This document shows, in pieces, positions 27,182-35,230 of a stretch of 64,000 bases of DNA (the stretch's first letter is position 1; each line of letters begins with the position of its first letter). A model generated the notes under the pieces. That model did not search any database. It saw only the letters and a program-made list of their open reading frames with translations, and was not told the origin of the DNA. Where the stretch lies: NCBI RefSeq assembly GCF_032085515.1, contig NZ_JASXSX010000001.1:1054001-1118000 (forward strand). Direction: 5' to 3'. This DNA comes from Gleimia hominis (GTDB taxonomy: Bacteria > Actinomycetota > Actinomycetes > Actinomycetales > Actinomycetaceae). Both the position numbers and the translations under genes were made by a program.

Positions 27182-30100
27182 GTGATGAGCTCGCAAACTA
27201 ACTCCATCACCGCCCTGATCGTCACCGGTGGGAACACTCCGTATCTACAAGAAACGATCGCTGCGGTCACCCGTCAAACCCGCCTGCCAGATCGACTGCT
27301 CGTAATCGACTGGTCCAACCAAAATGTTGACCTTGAGGACGTGCGCACCCTCCACGTGGGGCCGTGCCAAAACTTCGGTGACGCCCTCAAAAAAGCAATC
27401 GAACAAGACCCAACCATTACCAACTGCGACTGGATGTGGCTACTGCACGACGACGCGGCGCCGCTAACGAACTGCCTGCAAGAACTGGAACGTGCCGCCG
27501 TTAACGGCCCCACCGTCGGAGCCGTGGGCCCAAAGTACATGGCGTGGTCCGACCCCACGCGCCTGCTGTCAGTTGGGATTAAAGCGTCACGAACCGCGCG
27601 GCGAATGGACGACATTGCGGCAGAAGAAATAGACCAGGGGCAATACGACGACACCGCGGACGTGCTCGCCGTGGGGACCGCCGCGATGCTGGTCCGCACC
27701 GATACTTACACGCACCTAGACGGATTCGACCCCGCGTTGGGCCCATTTGGGGACGGTTTAGAGTTCGGCCGTCGAATCCGCCTGGCCGGGTACCGCGTAG
27801 TCGTCGCGCCGGGCGCAAAGATTCGGCACGCCCGCGCCTCATACCGGGCCGTTAGAGACCATGCTGAAGCTCAGATAGACCGCTCGTATGCGCCGCGGCG
27901 TAGCGCGCAAATATACAACGCCCTGGTGGCCGCACCGGCGATACTAACGTGGGTGATGCTAGCGTTCCTACCCGTCGTCACGGCGCTGCGATGGGCGTGG
28001 CGAGTGGTTACCAAAAACTTCGAACTGGGCCGCGCTGAATGGCAAGCCATGGTGCAGGTTCTGCGCCGAACGCCCGACGTCTTCAGAGCGCAGCGTCGCA
28101 TCCGCAGAACCTCGCGGGTACCCCGCAGCGTCCTGCGGCACCTCGAGGTGTCCAACCGTGAAGTGACGCGAGCGGCTCGCATTCGGGCGCGCAAAGAAAA
28201 ACGTCGCGAACCCGCGCAACAACTGGAACCCATCGCTGCGCGCCTACTGCGCAACCACCGGGCCAGAACCCGCGCTGGCGCGGCCGCGGGCGCACTCATT
28301 ACCCTCATCCTCACCGTGCTTCTACTGCGCCCGGTAGTCACCGGACTATGGGGGCAGGCGTGGGTGAACCTTCCAGATTCGTGGCTGCTCCTAGTTAAAC
28401 AAGCCTGGGGCGGATGGGTGTTCTCTGCCGGCGGATACCCCGGGCCCACAGACCCGCTGCTCGCAGTCTGGGCCTTACTCACCGCCCCGTTCGCGGTTTT
28501 CACCATCCAACCGCAAACCGTTCTGCTGTGGTTTTGGCTGCTTGCCCCCGCACTGGCCTGGGCAGCGATGTATGCGGCCGCCGGCGCGCACAGTCAAAGG
28601 GTTGCGCTCAGACTCATTGCCGCAACCGTGTGGACCGGCCTGCCCACGTTCCTGCTCGCCTGGTCCGATGGGCGCCTAGCCGCGGTGTGCACACACGTTG
28701 CCCTGCCACTACTAGTGCTTGGGATAACGCGTACCAGTGGGTCCGCGCGGCCGCTGCTGATCCGCGGGGCGCAAAACCAAATCGAGCAAACCCCACCGGT
28801 GCGCAGCGAGTACGCGGCCATAGCTGCACTGGCCACCCTCGTGATTGCCAGCAGCGCCTCGTGGACGTTTGCACTAGTGCTCCTGCTGATCGCGATCTTG
28901 CTGGTGCGCGGTAGGAACCACCGCTGGGCACTACTGCTGACCGCCCTGCCAACCGCAGTTTTCCTCGCCCCCACGTATGCGCACACTTTCGGGCTTGGCA
29001 TGCAACAAGGCGTGCAGTTCTTACTGGCCGAAAACGGGCAGGCGCTCGACTACGCGGCCCCCTCAAGCCTGGACCTACTGCTCGGTATTCCCCACGAATG
29101 GGTGGGAACAACTGCGGGCTACATTATTTGGCTCCTGCCCACCGCACTCGTTGGAATCTGTGCGCTCGGCGCCCTGGCGAGCCGCAGGCAGGCAGTTAGC
29201 GTGCGCGTGCTGATGCTGTTCGCAGCAGCCAGCCTGGTGGTAGCCAACCTCACCACCCGCACGGTCGTGGACCTGCAAGATTCGTGGGTGCGGGCCTGGC
29301 CCGGGACCGCGCTCAGCATTGCTGCAGTCGCACTAATCGTGGCCGCGCTGCGTGCGTTCGTACCACTGTGCCTAGTGGACCGACCCAACCGCGCAACCCG
29401 TTACCGCCGAGCGTTCGACACGGCCGCGGCCGTGGGCTTCGTGCTGGCAATGGCAGCGCCCCTCACCGTGATCGGCACGTGGCTTCCCCGGGCGGTCGAC
29501 ACCGACCAGAGTGTGCAAACCCACGCCCCGCGCGCACCTCTAGCCAGTGTTGACGCTCAGCATTCGAGCCGGCACACGCGCCTGCTGGTACTGAGTGCGG
29601 ACGCGGGGCGGTTGAGCGCAGCCGTGCGGCGGGCGCAAGGACCTCAACTGGCGGATTCGAGTGCGCGCCTACGCTGGGACAGGGCCCACGCAGTCAAGCA
29701 AGCGGAAAGTGCTCACGCAGACGAACAAGCGGACAGCTCCCATGCGGTAAAGCAAACGGATACGGTGGACGCGCTCACCACGGGTAGTGCGGAAGACAGG
29801 GACCTGGCGCAGATGCTGACTCGGCTGGTGCAAGCCCCAGATGAAACCACTGCGCGGGCGCTGCAAAGCTTTGCGATAGACCAGATCGCACTCGCCCCTG
29901 GAACCGGGGTGGCGCGAGACCGGACGATGGCAACTCTAGATTCATTCGGCGCGCTGCAACGCGCAGGGGAATCGGAGTTAGGTACCCTCTGGCGCGTGCG
30001 CCCGGATGGGCAAGCCCCAGCCCGGTTATACGCCGATGCTGCAGCGCGGGGTAGCGGCTACATAAGTGCGGAGACGACCGCGCGGGCCGGGCAGAAACTC

Positions 30101-30334
30101 ACGCTCACCGAACGCGCGGACGCTAACTGGCACGCCACGGTGCAAGGCCAAGCGCTGCAGCCCACCCAACACGGGTGGCAGCAAGCCTTCGACATGGGCA
30201 CGAGCAGCGGAACGGTGCATGTTTACTACGGCAACCCGTGGCTTTACACCTGGTGGGTGGCGTGTGCCGTGACCGCAGTGGGGTTGGGACTCATGCTCAT
30301 TCCTGTTAGAAGGAGGCGCCGCAGTGCCGTTTAA
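27182..30334 (+). CDS. Very large GT2 glycosyltransferase with multi-span membrane domain
   Basis: The 1050-residue protein has two parts. Residues 1-250 are a GT-A domain (ALIVTGGNTPYLQETIAAV, WLLHDDAAPLTN carrying the DDA/DxD-like metal site, AVGTAAMLVRTDTYTHLDGF, GLEFGRRIRLAGYRVVVAPG). From about 365 there is a many-helix membrane region reaching about 770, then a Ser/Ala/Asp-rich extracytoplasmic part and a final helix (WWVACAVTAVGLGLMLIPV). The architecture suggests a transferase whose acceptor or donor is lipid-linked at the membrane, in wall polysaccharide synthesis. GTG 27182 and ATG 27185 are equivalent starts. DUF5719 overlaps its end, suggesting a joint role. Confidence 0.82.
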   Translation: MMSSQTNSITALIVTGGNTPYLQETIAAVTRQTRLPDRLLVIDWSNQNVDLEDVRTLHVGPCQNFGDALKKAIEQDPTITNCDWMWLLHDDAAPLTNCLQELERAAVNGPTVGAVGPKYMAWSDPTRLLSVGIKASRTARRMDDIAAEEIDQGQYDDTADVLAVGTAAMLVRTDTYTHLDGFDPALGPFGDGLEFGRRIRLAGYRVVVAPGAKIRHARASYRAVRDHAEAQIDRSYAPRRSAQIYNALVAAPAILTWVMLAFLPVVTALRWAWRVVTKNFELGRAEWQAMVQVLRRTPDVFRAQRRIRRTSRVPRSVLRHLEVSNREVTRAARIRARKEKRREPAQQLEPIAARLLRNHRARTRAGAAAGALITLILTVLLLRPVVTGLWGQAWVNLPDSWLLLVKQAWGGWVFSAGGYPGPTDPLLAVWALLTAPFAVFTIQPQTVLLWFWLLAPALAWAAMYAAAGAHSQRVALRLIAATVWTGLPTFLLAWSDGRLAAVCTHVALPLLVLGITRTSGSARPLLIRGAQNQIEQTPPVRSEYAAIAALATLVIASSASWTFALVLLLIAILLVRGRNHRWALLLTALPTAVFLAPTYAHTFGLGMQQGVQFLLAENGQALDYAAPSSLDLLLGIPHEWVGTTAGYIIWLLPTALVGICALGALASRRQAVSVRVLMLFAAASLVVANLTTRTVVDLQDSWVRAWPGTALSIAAVALIVAALRAFVPLCLVDRPNRATRYRRAFDTAAAVGFVLAMAAPLTVIGTWLPRAVDTDQSVQTHAPRAPLASVDAQHSSRHTRLLVLSADAGRLSAAVRRAQGPQLADSSARLRWDRAHAVKQAESAHADEQADSSHAVKQTDTVDALTTGSAEDRDLAQMLTRLVQAPDETTARALQSFAIDQIALAPGTGVARDRTMATLDSFGALQRAGESELGTLWRVRPDGQAPARLYADAAARGSGYISAETTARAGQKLTLTERADANWHATVQGQALQPTQHGWQQAFDMGTSSGTVHVYYGNPWLYTWWVACAVTAVGLGLMLIPVRRRRRSAV

Positions 30335-31715
30335 CTGGAAAGAAGGATTAAAACTGTCTGCGCTGGGCGTGTCTGCGCTCGTGTGCGCCGGCGCACTTGG
30401 AGCCACTGGGTTCATTGACGTATTCACTTCCAGTGCTGCGGTTCAAACCGCGCCCGCTTCCGTGTCCGCTTCGCTGGAAAACTCACAGGCCCAACTCACC
30501 TGTATCCCACAGGCACTAGCGGCCGATGGGGCAGACACTGTCGCCGGTGACCTTCAGGTACTTGAAGATGGGGGCCAGTGGGTCGATGAACTCCAAACGC
30601 TGAGCACTAACGGTCCCGGCAGCCAGGTAGACCGAAAGAATGCAAAGAACCTGCGTGATCCAGTGCGCATTCAGGTGCGCACCCAGGCAGACACCCGAGT
30701 TTACACTTCCGCGGTTACGCAATCTCACACCGCGCATGACAACGGGTTAGCGTGGAGCCAGTGCGACGCTCCAACCATGGAAGGTTGGTTCGCGGGCGCG
30801 TCCACCGCGGTTGGGAATCAATCCGTTCTGGTCTTAGCCAATCCGTCGGATGCGGCGGCAAACGTGAGCCTGCAGGCCTGGACTTCCGTTGGCCCCCTGG
30901 ATATTCACCCCAGCGTGGTGGTCCCCAAGCTCAGTAGCGTACGCGTTAATTTAGCTAGTTATTTTCCGCAGGAGGAGGCGCTCGCGGTGCATGCGCGCGT
31001 CGATGGACCCACCCTCGGAATGAGTTTGCTAACCACTTCGGTGGCGGGCGTAGCCCCTCAGGGAATGAATGTGACTGGCCCGGCTGCGCAACTGGAACGC
31101 AAACTCGTGTTTCCCGGGTTCGCGGCCACTAACTCACACCCGCGGCTGCGGCTCGTGAACCCCGGGCAAAAAGACGCGGCGGTGACGGTGCAGGCACTCA
31201 CACCTAAGGGAATGCAGGACGTGCCGGGCGCCACGGACCTCACGGTTGATGCTGGAGCGGTACTGGAACTGAACATGGATGGGTTGCCAGGGCCGCAAGT
31301 GGGGATAACAGTAGACTCGTCAGTGCCAGTTACGGGCGTGCTCACAGCGGACGTGGAGGGAAAACGCAACGAAGATGGCGACGCGGTGTCCGACCGCGGC
31401 GTATGGGTGCCCGCGGCCGCCAGCAAGAACCTCGGGGGACTGGTTCCCGACTTAGCGGGGCATAATGCGGAACTGTCGCTCGTGAACCCAGCGGGGGAAC
31501 CAGCGCACGCTCGCGTGATGGGCAAACCGGTCACGGTGCCTGCGAACTCCACGGTCACGGTGGCGGCGAAAGGCAACGTGCAGGTGAGTGCGGACCGCCC
31601 CCTCTTCGGTGCTGTCACGCTCACAAAAACAGGGGATCAACCGGCAATCGCTTCGTTACCACTGACGGATCCCACTCAGCTTAACCCCCCGCTACAGCTG
31701 AACATAACGCGCTAA
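30324..31715 (+). CDS. DUF5719 family secreted or membrane-anchored protein
   Basis: This 463-residue protein has an N-terminal helix (LSALGVSALVCAGALGATGF) and an otherwise beta-rich extracellular region with repeated sandwich-like modules (SVLVLANPSDAAANVSLQAW, PRLRLVNPGQKDAAVTVQAL, AELSLVNPAGEPAHARVMG). The recurring LVNP/LANP blocks suggest three or four related beta domains. It overlaps the giant GT2 gene by 11 bases, behind an AAGGAGGCG site in that gene. Function is unknown; the linkage suggests it supports the GT2 at the outer membrane face (inference). Confidence 0.75.
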   Translation: MPFNWKEGLKLSALGVSALVCAGALGATGFIDVFTSSAAVQTAPASVSASLENSQAQLTCIPQALAADGADTVAGDLQVLEDGGQWVDELQTLSTNGPGSQVDRKNAKNLRDPVRIQVRTQADTRVYTSAVTQSHTAHDNGLAWSQCDAPTMEGWFAGASTAVGNQSVLVLANPSDAAANVSLQAWTSVGPLDIHPSVVVPKLSSVRVNLASYFPQEEALAVHARVDGPTLGMSLLTTSVAGVAPQGMNVTGPAAQLERKLVFPGFAATNSHPRLRLVNPGQKDAAVTVQALTPKGMQDVPGATDLTVDAGAVLELNMDGLPGPQVGITVDSSVPVTGVLTADVEGKRNEDGDAVSDRGVWVPAAASKNLGGLVPDLAGHNAELSLVNPAGEPAHARVMGKPVTVPANSTVTVAAKGNVQVSADRPLFGAVTLTKTGDQPAIASLPLTDPTQLNPPLQLNITR

Positions 31716-31840
31716 CGCAGGCGTTTCGGGCGTGCACAACTCGCCAGCGTGGGTGCCTTATGAGCGCATAACTCGCTAACACAGGCGCGTCGGACGGGCA
31801 CAACTCGCCAGCGTGGGTGCCTTATGCGCGCATAACTCGC
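31713..31840 (+). repeat. 64-bp x2 tandem repeat starting at the DUF5719 stop codon
   Basis: Unit 1 starts at 31713, the TAA stop codon; unit 2 starts at 31777, again TAA. The two units share long identical blocks such as CAACTCGCCAGCGTGGGTGC. The ten bases before the stop codon (31703-31712) recur at 31767-31776 and 31831-31840, so the last three codons are duplicated together with the stop. Confidence 0.9.
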
Positions 31841-31934
31841 TTCGTGCGCGTCTAGTTCACTGCGGGCGTTTTGTGCGTATAACTCCCGGACGCGGACGTT
31901 CCGGGCGCGGGATCCGCGTGGTTTAATGGTTGGT

Positions 31935-31978
31935 TTAATCGTTGGGGCCGCGCATCTTAATCGTTGGGGCCGCGCAGC
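31935..31978 (-). repeat. 22-bp x2 tandem repeat at the stop codon of the zincin-like gene
   Basis: On the plus strand TTAATCGTTGGGGCCGCGCA occurs at 31935 and at 31957, period 22. The second copy holds the TAA stop codon of the minus-strand gene (31957-31959) and its last codons (RGPND). The first copy, downstream of the gene, repeats those codons and a TAA. A shorter 12-bp repeat of ATTAAACC follows. Confidence 0.88.
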
Positions 31979-32394
31979 AGGTCGTCGCGGTTTATTCCCG
32001 TGAGGTCCCCGAACTGCTCCGCAAGTAGTGCCCGCACGAACGCGTGCAAACCCGACGAGAACTCGCGGTGGCTCGCGCGCCCAGCCCGGTAGCTGATTGG
32101 GAGTCGGTACAGGATAATCCGGGCCCGCAGGCCAGCCATTCGATCCACTGCGAAAGCGCGGCAGAGGTTAACCATCGGGGATTCCCACGGTGCCGGATCA
32201 ACGGGTGGACAGTCTTCCACCGCCACCTCAATTTCTCGCAACTGCGGGTACCTGGCGGCCATTTCGTTCGCATGCATCATCACGATCTCGTTGAACGATT
32301 CCGACCACGTACGGCGGGCGGGGACGACGGGGGAAAACAGGGGGCCGCGCGCGCCTCTGCCATGCCTATCTCGGTTCCGAACCACTGGACGCAT
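31957..32394 (-). CDS. Zincin-like metallopeptidase family protein (Rv3259-like), no HExxH
   Basis: The 145-residue protein has ESFNEIVMMHANEMAARYPQL, VAVEDCPPVDP, then RARIILYRLPISYRA and GLHAFVRALLAEQFGDLTGI. Length and order match the small actinobacterial metallopeptidase family that sits between whiB2 and DUF3499 genes. The usual HExxH is replaced by H-x8-E-Q (HAFVRALLAEQ), as in other actinobacterial members to my knowledge, so proteolytic activity is doubtful. The first 30 residues are Arg-rich and probably disordered. It is divergent from the DUF3499 gene and convergent with DUF5719. Confidence 0.75.
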   Translation of the reverse strand: MRPVVRNRDRHGRGARGPLFSPVVPARRTWSESFNEIVMMHANEMAARYPQLREIEVAVEDCPPVDPAPWESPMVNLCRAFAVDRMAGLRARIILYRLPISYRAGRASHREFSSGLHAFVRALLAEQFGDLTGINRDDLLRGPND

Positions 32395-32474
32395 AGCTGC
32401 ATTCTAAACCATGCTCGCCGCTGTACCGGCGCGGTGGCCTACAGAAACCCTGGACATTCACCTATTCTGGATGG

Positions 32475-32846
32475 GTGAGTGCGATGCGAGTTTGTTCCCG
32501 ACCTACCTGCCGTGAAGCGGCGGTAGCTTCGTTGACGTATGACTATTCTGAGGCCACAGCTGTCTTAGGACCCCTACCACCCAACCGGGAGCCGCACGCG
32601 TACGAGCTGTGCGAAAAGCACGCCCACAACTTCACAGCGCCCCGCGGCTGGCAGGTGATCCGCTTAGAAACGAACTTCGAACCCGCTCCACCTTCACCCG
32701 ATGACCTGCTGGCACTGGCGGACGCGGTGCGGGAAGCGGGACGCAAACCTGCGGGCAACAACCCGCCGGCGGCACGGCGTGAACCGGGGCGCGGTGACAG
32801 TGCTGCGAAGAGGCGCCACCACTTTCGGATAGTAGAGGGCGGTTAG
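32475..32846 (+). CDS. DUF3499 family protein
   Basis: The 123-residue protein starts VCSRPTCREAAVASLTYDYS and contains AYELCEKHAHNFTAPRGWQVIRLE, the conserved cysteine-bearing blocks of DUF3499 (C-x4-C and C-x2-H). This looks like a small zinc-binding fold. The C-terminus is basic and disordered. A TATTCT element at 32463-32468 lies about seven bases before the GTG at 32475, suggesting leaderless translation; ATG 32484 is the alternative. It ends about 55 bases before mtrA. Confidence 0.82.
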   Translation: MSAMRVCSRPTCREAAVASLTYDYSEATAVLGPLPPNREPHAYELCEKHAHNFTAPRGWQVIRLETNFEPAPPSPDDLLALADAVREAGRKPAGNNPPAARREPGRGDSAAKRRHHFRIVEGG

Positions 32847-32859
32847 GGCGCAGCGAGGA

Positions 32860-32865
32860 TATGAT
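32860..32865 (+). promoter_or_regulatory. Probable -10 element of the mtrAB-lpqB operon
   Basis: TATGAT, one base from the TATAAT consensus, lies 37 bases before the mtrA start. No good -35 hexamer is seen at the right distance. Confidence 0.4.
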
Positions 32866-32901
32866 CGATGTTAGAACCGAGCTGAACGGAACAGTGAACT
32901 G

Positions 32902-33585
32902 ATGAGCGCCAGTATTCTTGTTGTTGACGACGACGTTGCCCTCGCGGAAATGATCGGCATTGTGCTAGGTGGGGAAGGCTTCAGCGTCTCTTACTGCCAC
33001 GACGGGGACGAAGTGATGGGTGCGTTCCGCGCCTTGAACCCAGACCTGATTTTGCTTGACGTGATGCTCCCCGGGCTGAACGGTATCGAACTGTGCTCCA
33101 TGATCCGCGCTGAATCTGACGTGCCGATCGTGATGTTAACGGCCCGCACGGACACCAGTGACGTCGTCGCTGGGCTAGAAGCCGGGGCGGATGATTATGT
33201 TCCGAAACCCTTTAAACCCAAAGAACTGGTGGCACGCGTGAAAGCTCGGTTGCGGGGTCGGGAAGTGCTTGAAGAAGAGCACCTGCAGTTCGGAGAAATC
33301 CGAGTGGACGTGTCGGGCCACCAAGTGTTCCGCGGGGAAGAAGAGATTGCTTTAACCCCACTGGAGTTCGACCTGCTCGTAGCGCTTGGGAGGGCCCCTT
33401 GGAAAGTATTTTCGCGCGACGAACTGCTTGAAAAAGTGTGGGGCTACCGCCACGCGGCCGACACTAGGCTAGTTAACGTGCACGTGCAGCGGCTGCGTTC
33501 AAAGATTGAACGAGACCCCGAACACCCCGAAGTGGTGGTCACCGTACGTGGGGTTGGCTACCGCATCGGTAACACTGGAGCGTAA
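32902..33585 (+). CDS. mtrA: Response regulator MtrA
   Basis: This 227-residue OmpR-family regulator has receiver motifs ILVVDDDVALAEMIGIVLGG, LILLDVMLPGLNGIELC (phospho-Asp) and DYVPKPFKPKELVARVKARL, then a winged helix with LTPLEFDLLVALGRAPWKVFSR, VWGYRHAADTRLVNVHVQRLR and TVRGVGYRIG. The sequence and the mtrA-mtrB-lpqB order are diagnostic. MtrA controls cell-wall, division and replication-linked genes in actinobacteria. mtrB starts six bases after its stop. Confidence 0.96.
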   Translation: MSASILVVDDDVALAEMIGIVLGGEGFSVSYCHDGDEVMGAFRALNPDLILLDVMLPGLNGIELCSMIRAESDVPIVMLTARTDTSDVVAGLEAGADDYVPKPFKPKELVARVKARLRGREVLEEEHLQFGEIRVDVSGHQVFRGEEEIALTPLEFDLLVALGRAPWKVFSRDELLEKVWGYRHAADTRLVNVHVQRLRSKIERDPEHPEVVVTVRGVGYRIGNTGA

Positions 33586-33591
33586 CCACTC

Positions 33592-35205
33592 GTGTCTTCG
33601 CCCTCGAAGCTATTTCGTCGAATTGCCCATTCACGGTTGACGCTTCCGCTGCGCCGGTCCCTATCCTTGCGGATCGCGGTCATCATGAGTTTCGTGGCGA
33701 TCGCAATCCTCGCCGCCCTATTCTTGGTGGTGACCTACCAGGTGCGGGCAGACATTTTTGACCAGCGGCGCGGGCAAATCCTCGACGACGCCTCCGTCCG
33801 GTTCACGCAAGCGCAATCCACATTCGACCAGTCCACCGCCACCACCCCGGACCAGGTACAAGACCTCGCCAACCAACTGGTGTCTTCCCTGCAAACCTCC
33901 TCCGCCGGTTCAGGGGTTATCTCCACGGTTTTGCTGCGTTCCCCCAGCGCTTCAAAAACTTTTGCGATTAACGAGTTGATTGACCGGGACCTCGTGGACG
34001 TCATCAGCGCGAAAATGCGCGCTCAGGTAGCTGCGGGCGCGGAGTCTTACTACCAATCCGTTTCCATTCCCTCCGAAAACGGCACGTCCGTACCCGCAAT
34101 CGTAGTGGGCTCCCTGGTTCGACTCCCCATGGCGGGTGATTACGAACTGTATTTGATCTATTCTCTGCGTTACGACCAGACCGTTATTTCCACCATGTTC
34201 TCCACGCTGTCAGTTGGCGCCCTCCCGGTGGTGTTCATCCTGGCACTGTCGATCTTCGCAATCGTGTACAACCAGCTTCGCCCCGTGGGAGTCACCGCCC
34301 GTGCCGCCACGAAACTGGCGGACGGAGACCTCACGGCCCGCGTGCGCATCCGTGGGGAAGACGAGATGGCGAAGCTGGGCCGGGCATTCAACAACATGGC
34401 GGACTCCCTGCAAGAAACCATCGCGGAATACGACAAGCTCTCGCAGTTAGAGCAACGCTTCGTCTCCGATGTCTCCCACGAGCTCCGCACCCCCCTCACG
34501 ACAATCCGGATGGCGGAAGAAATCCTCTACGACGCCCGCCAAAATCTGGATCCCATGATGGCGCGTTCAACGGAACTGCTGCACGAGCAGGTGGATCGGT
34601 TCGAAAAAATGCTCGCGGACCTGCTGGAGATTTCTCGATACGATTCGCGCAAAGCCAGTTTGGAAGCCGAAGTCACGGACCTGCGCGGAGTGGTGAGTAA
34701 GGTGGTGGAAGCGAACCAGACACTTGCGAATAAACTGAGTGTTCCCATTGAGGTGGATATGCCCTCTACTCGCTGTATTGCAGAGGTGGACCACCGGCGG
34801 ATCGAACGGGTGCTGCGTAACTTGCTGGTCAACGCGATTGAGCACGCGGAAGGTAAACGCGTGAAAATAACCGTGGCAACAGACCCGACGTCAACCGCGG
34901 TGCGGGTGCGTGACTGGGGCGTGGGCATGGATGAGCAGACCCGCGAACACGTATTCGAACGGTTCTTCCGCGCAGACCCGGCGAGGACCCGCACCACGGG
35001 AGGTACCGGGTTGGGTCTATCTATCGCGAAAGAAGACGTGGCTCTGCACCACGGGGTGATTGAGGCCTACGGGGTACCGGGTGAAGGATCAGCCTTCCTC
35101 GTGACCGTGCCGAAAGTGGCTGGTGAAGACGTGCGTTCGTTCCCGCTGCCACTGTGGGAAGGGGTAGATCACGCCACCACGTCGGAAGGTGGCTTATCTT
35201 CGTGA
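33592..35205 (+). CDS. mtrB: Sensor histidine kinase MtrB
   Basis: The 537-residue kinase has a first helix (SLRIAVIMSFVAIAILAALFLVV), an extracellular domain of about 150 residues, a second helix (LSVGALPVVFILALSIFAIV), a HAMP domain (RAATKLADGDLTARVRIRG), the H-box RFVSDVSHELRTPLTTIRMA, an N-box (RVLRNLLVNAIEH) and G-boxes (VRDWGVGMDE, GGTGLGLSIAKED). The start is the GTG at 33592. It phosphorylates MtrA; the lipoprotein LpqB encoded next modulates MtrB in mycobacteria. Confidence 0.95.
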   Translation: MSSPSKLFRRIAHSRLTLPLRRSLSLRIAVIMSFVAIAILAALFLVVTYQVRADIFDQRRGQILDDASVRFTQAQSTFDQSTATTPDQVQDLANQLVSSLQTSSAGSGVISTVLLRSPSASKTFAINELIDRDLVDVISAKMRAQVAAGAESYYQSVSIPSENGTSVPAIVVGSLVRLPMAGDYELYLIYSLRYDQTVISTMFSTLSVGALPVVFILALSIFAIVYNQLRPVGVTARAATKLADGDLTARVRIRGEDEMAKLGRAFNNMADSLQETIAEYDKLSQLEQRFVSDVSHELRTPLTTIRMAEEILYDARQNLDPMMARSTELLHEQVDRFEKMLADLLEISRYDSRKASLEAEVTDLRGVVSKVVEANQTLANKLSVPIEVDMPSTRCIAEVDHRRIERVLRNLLVNAIEHAEGKRVKITVATDPTSTAVRVRDWGVGMDEQTREHVFERFFRADPARTRTTGGTGLGLSIAKEDVALHHGVIEAYGVPGEGSAFLVTVPKVAGEDVRSFPLPLWEGVDHATTSEGGLSS

Positions 35206-35230
35206 GTAACCGGGCAGGAGGAGAATACGC

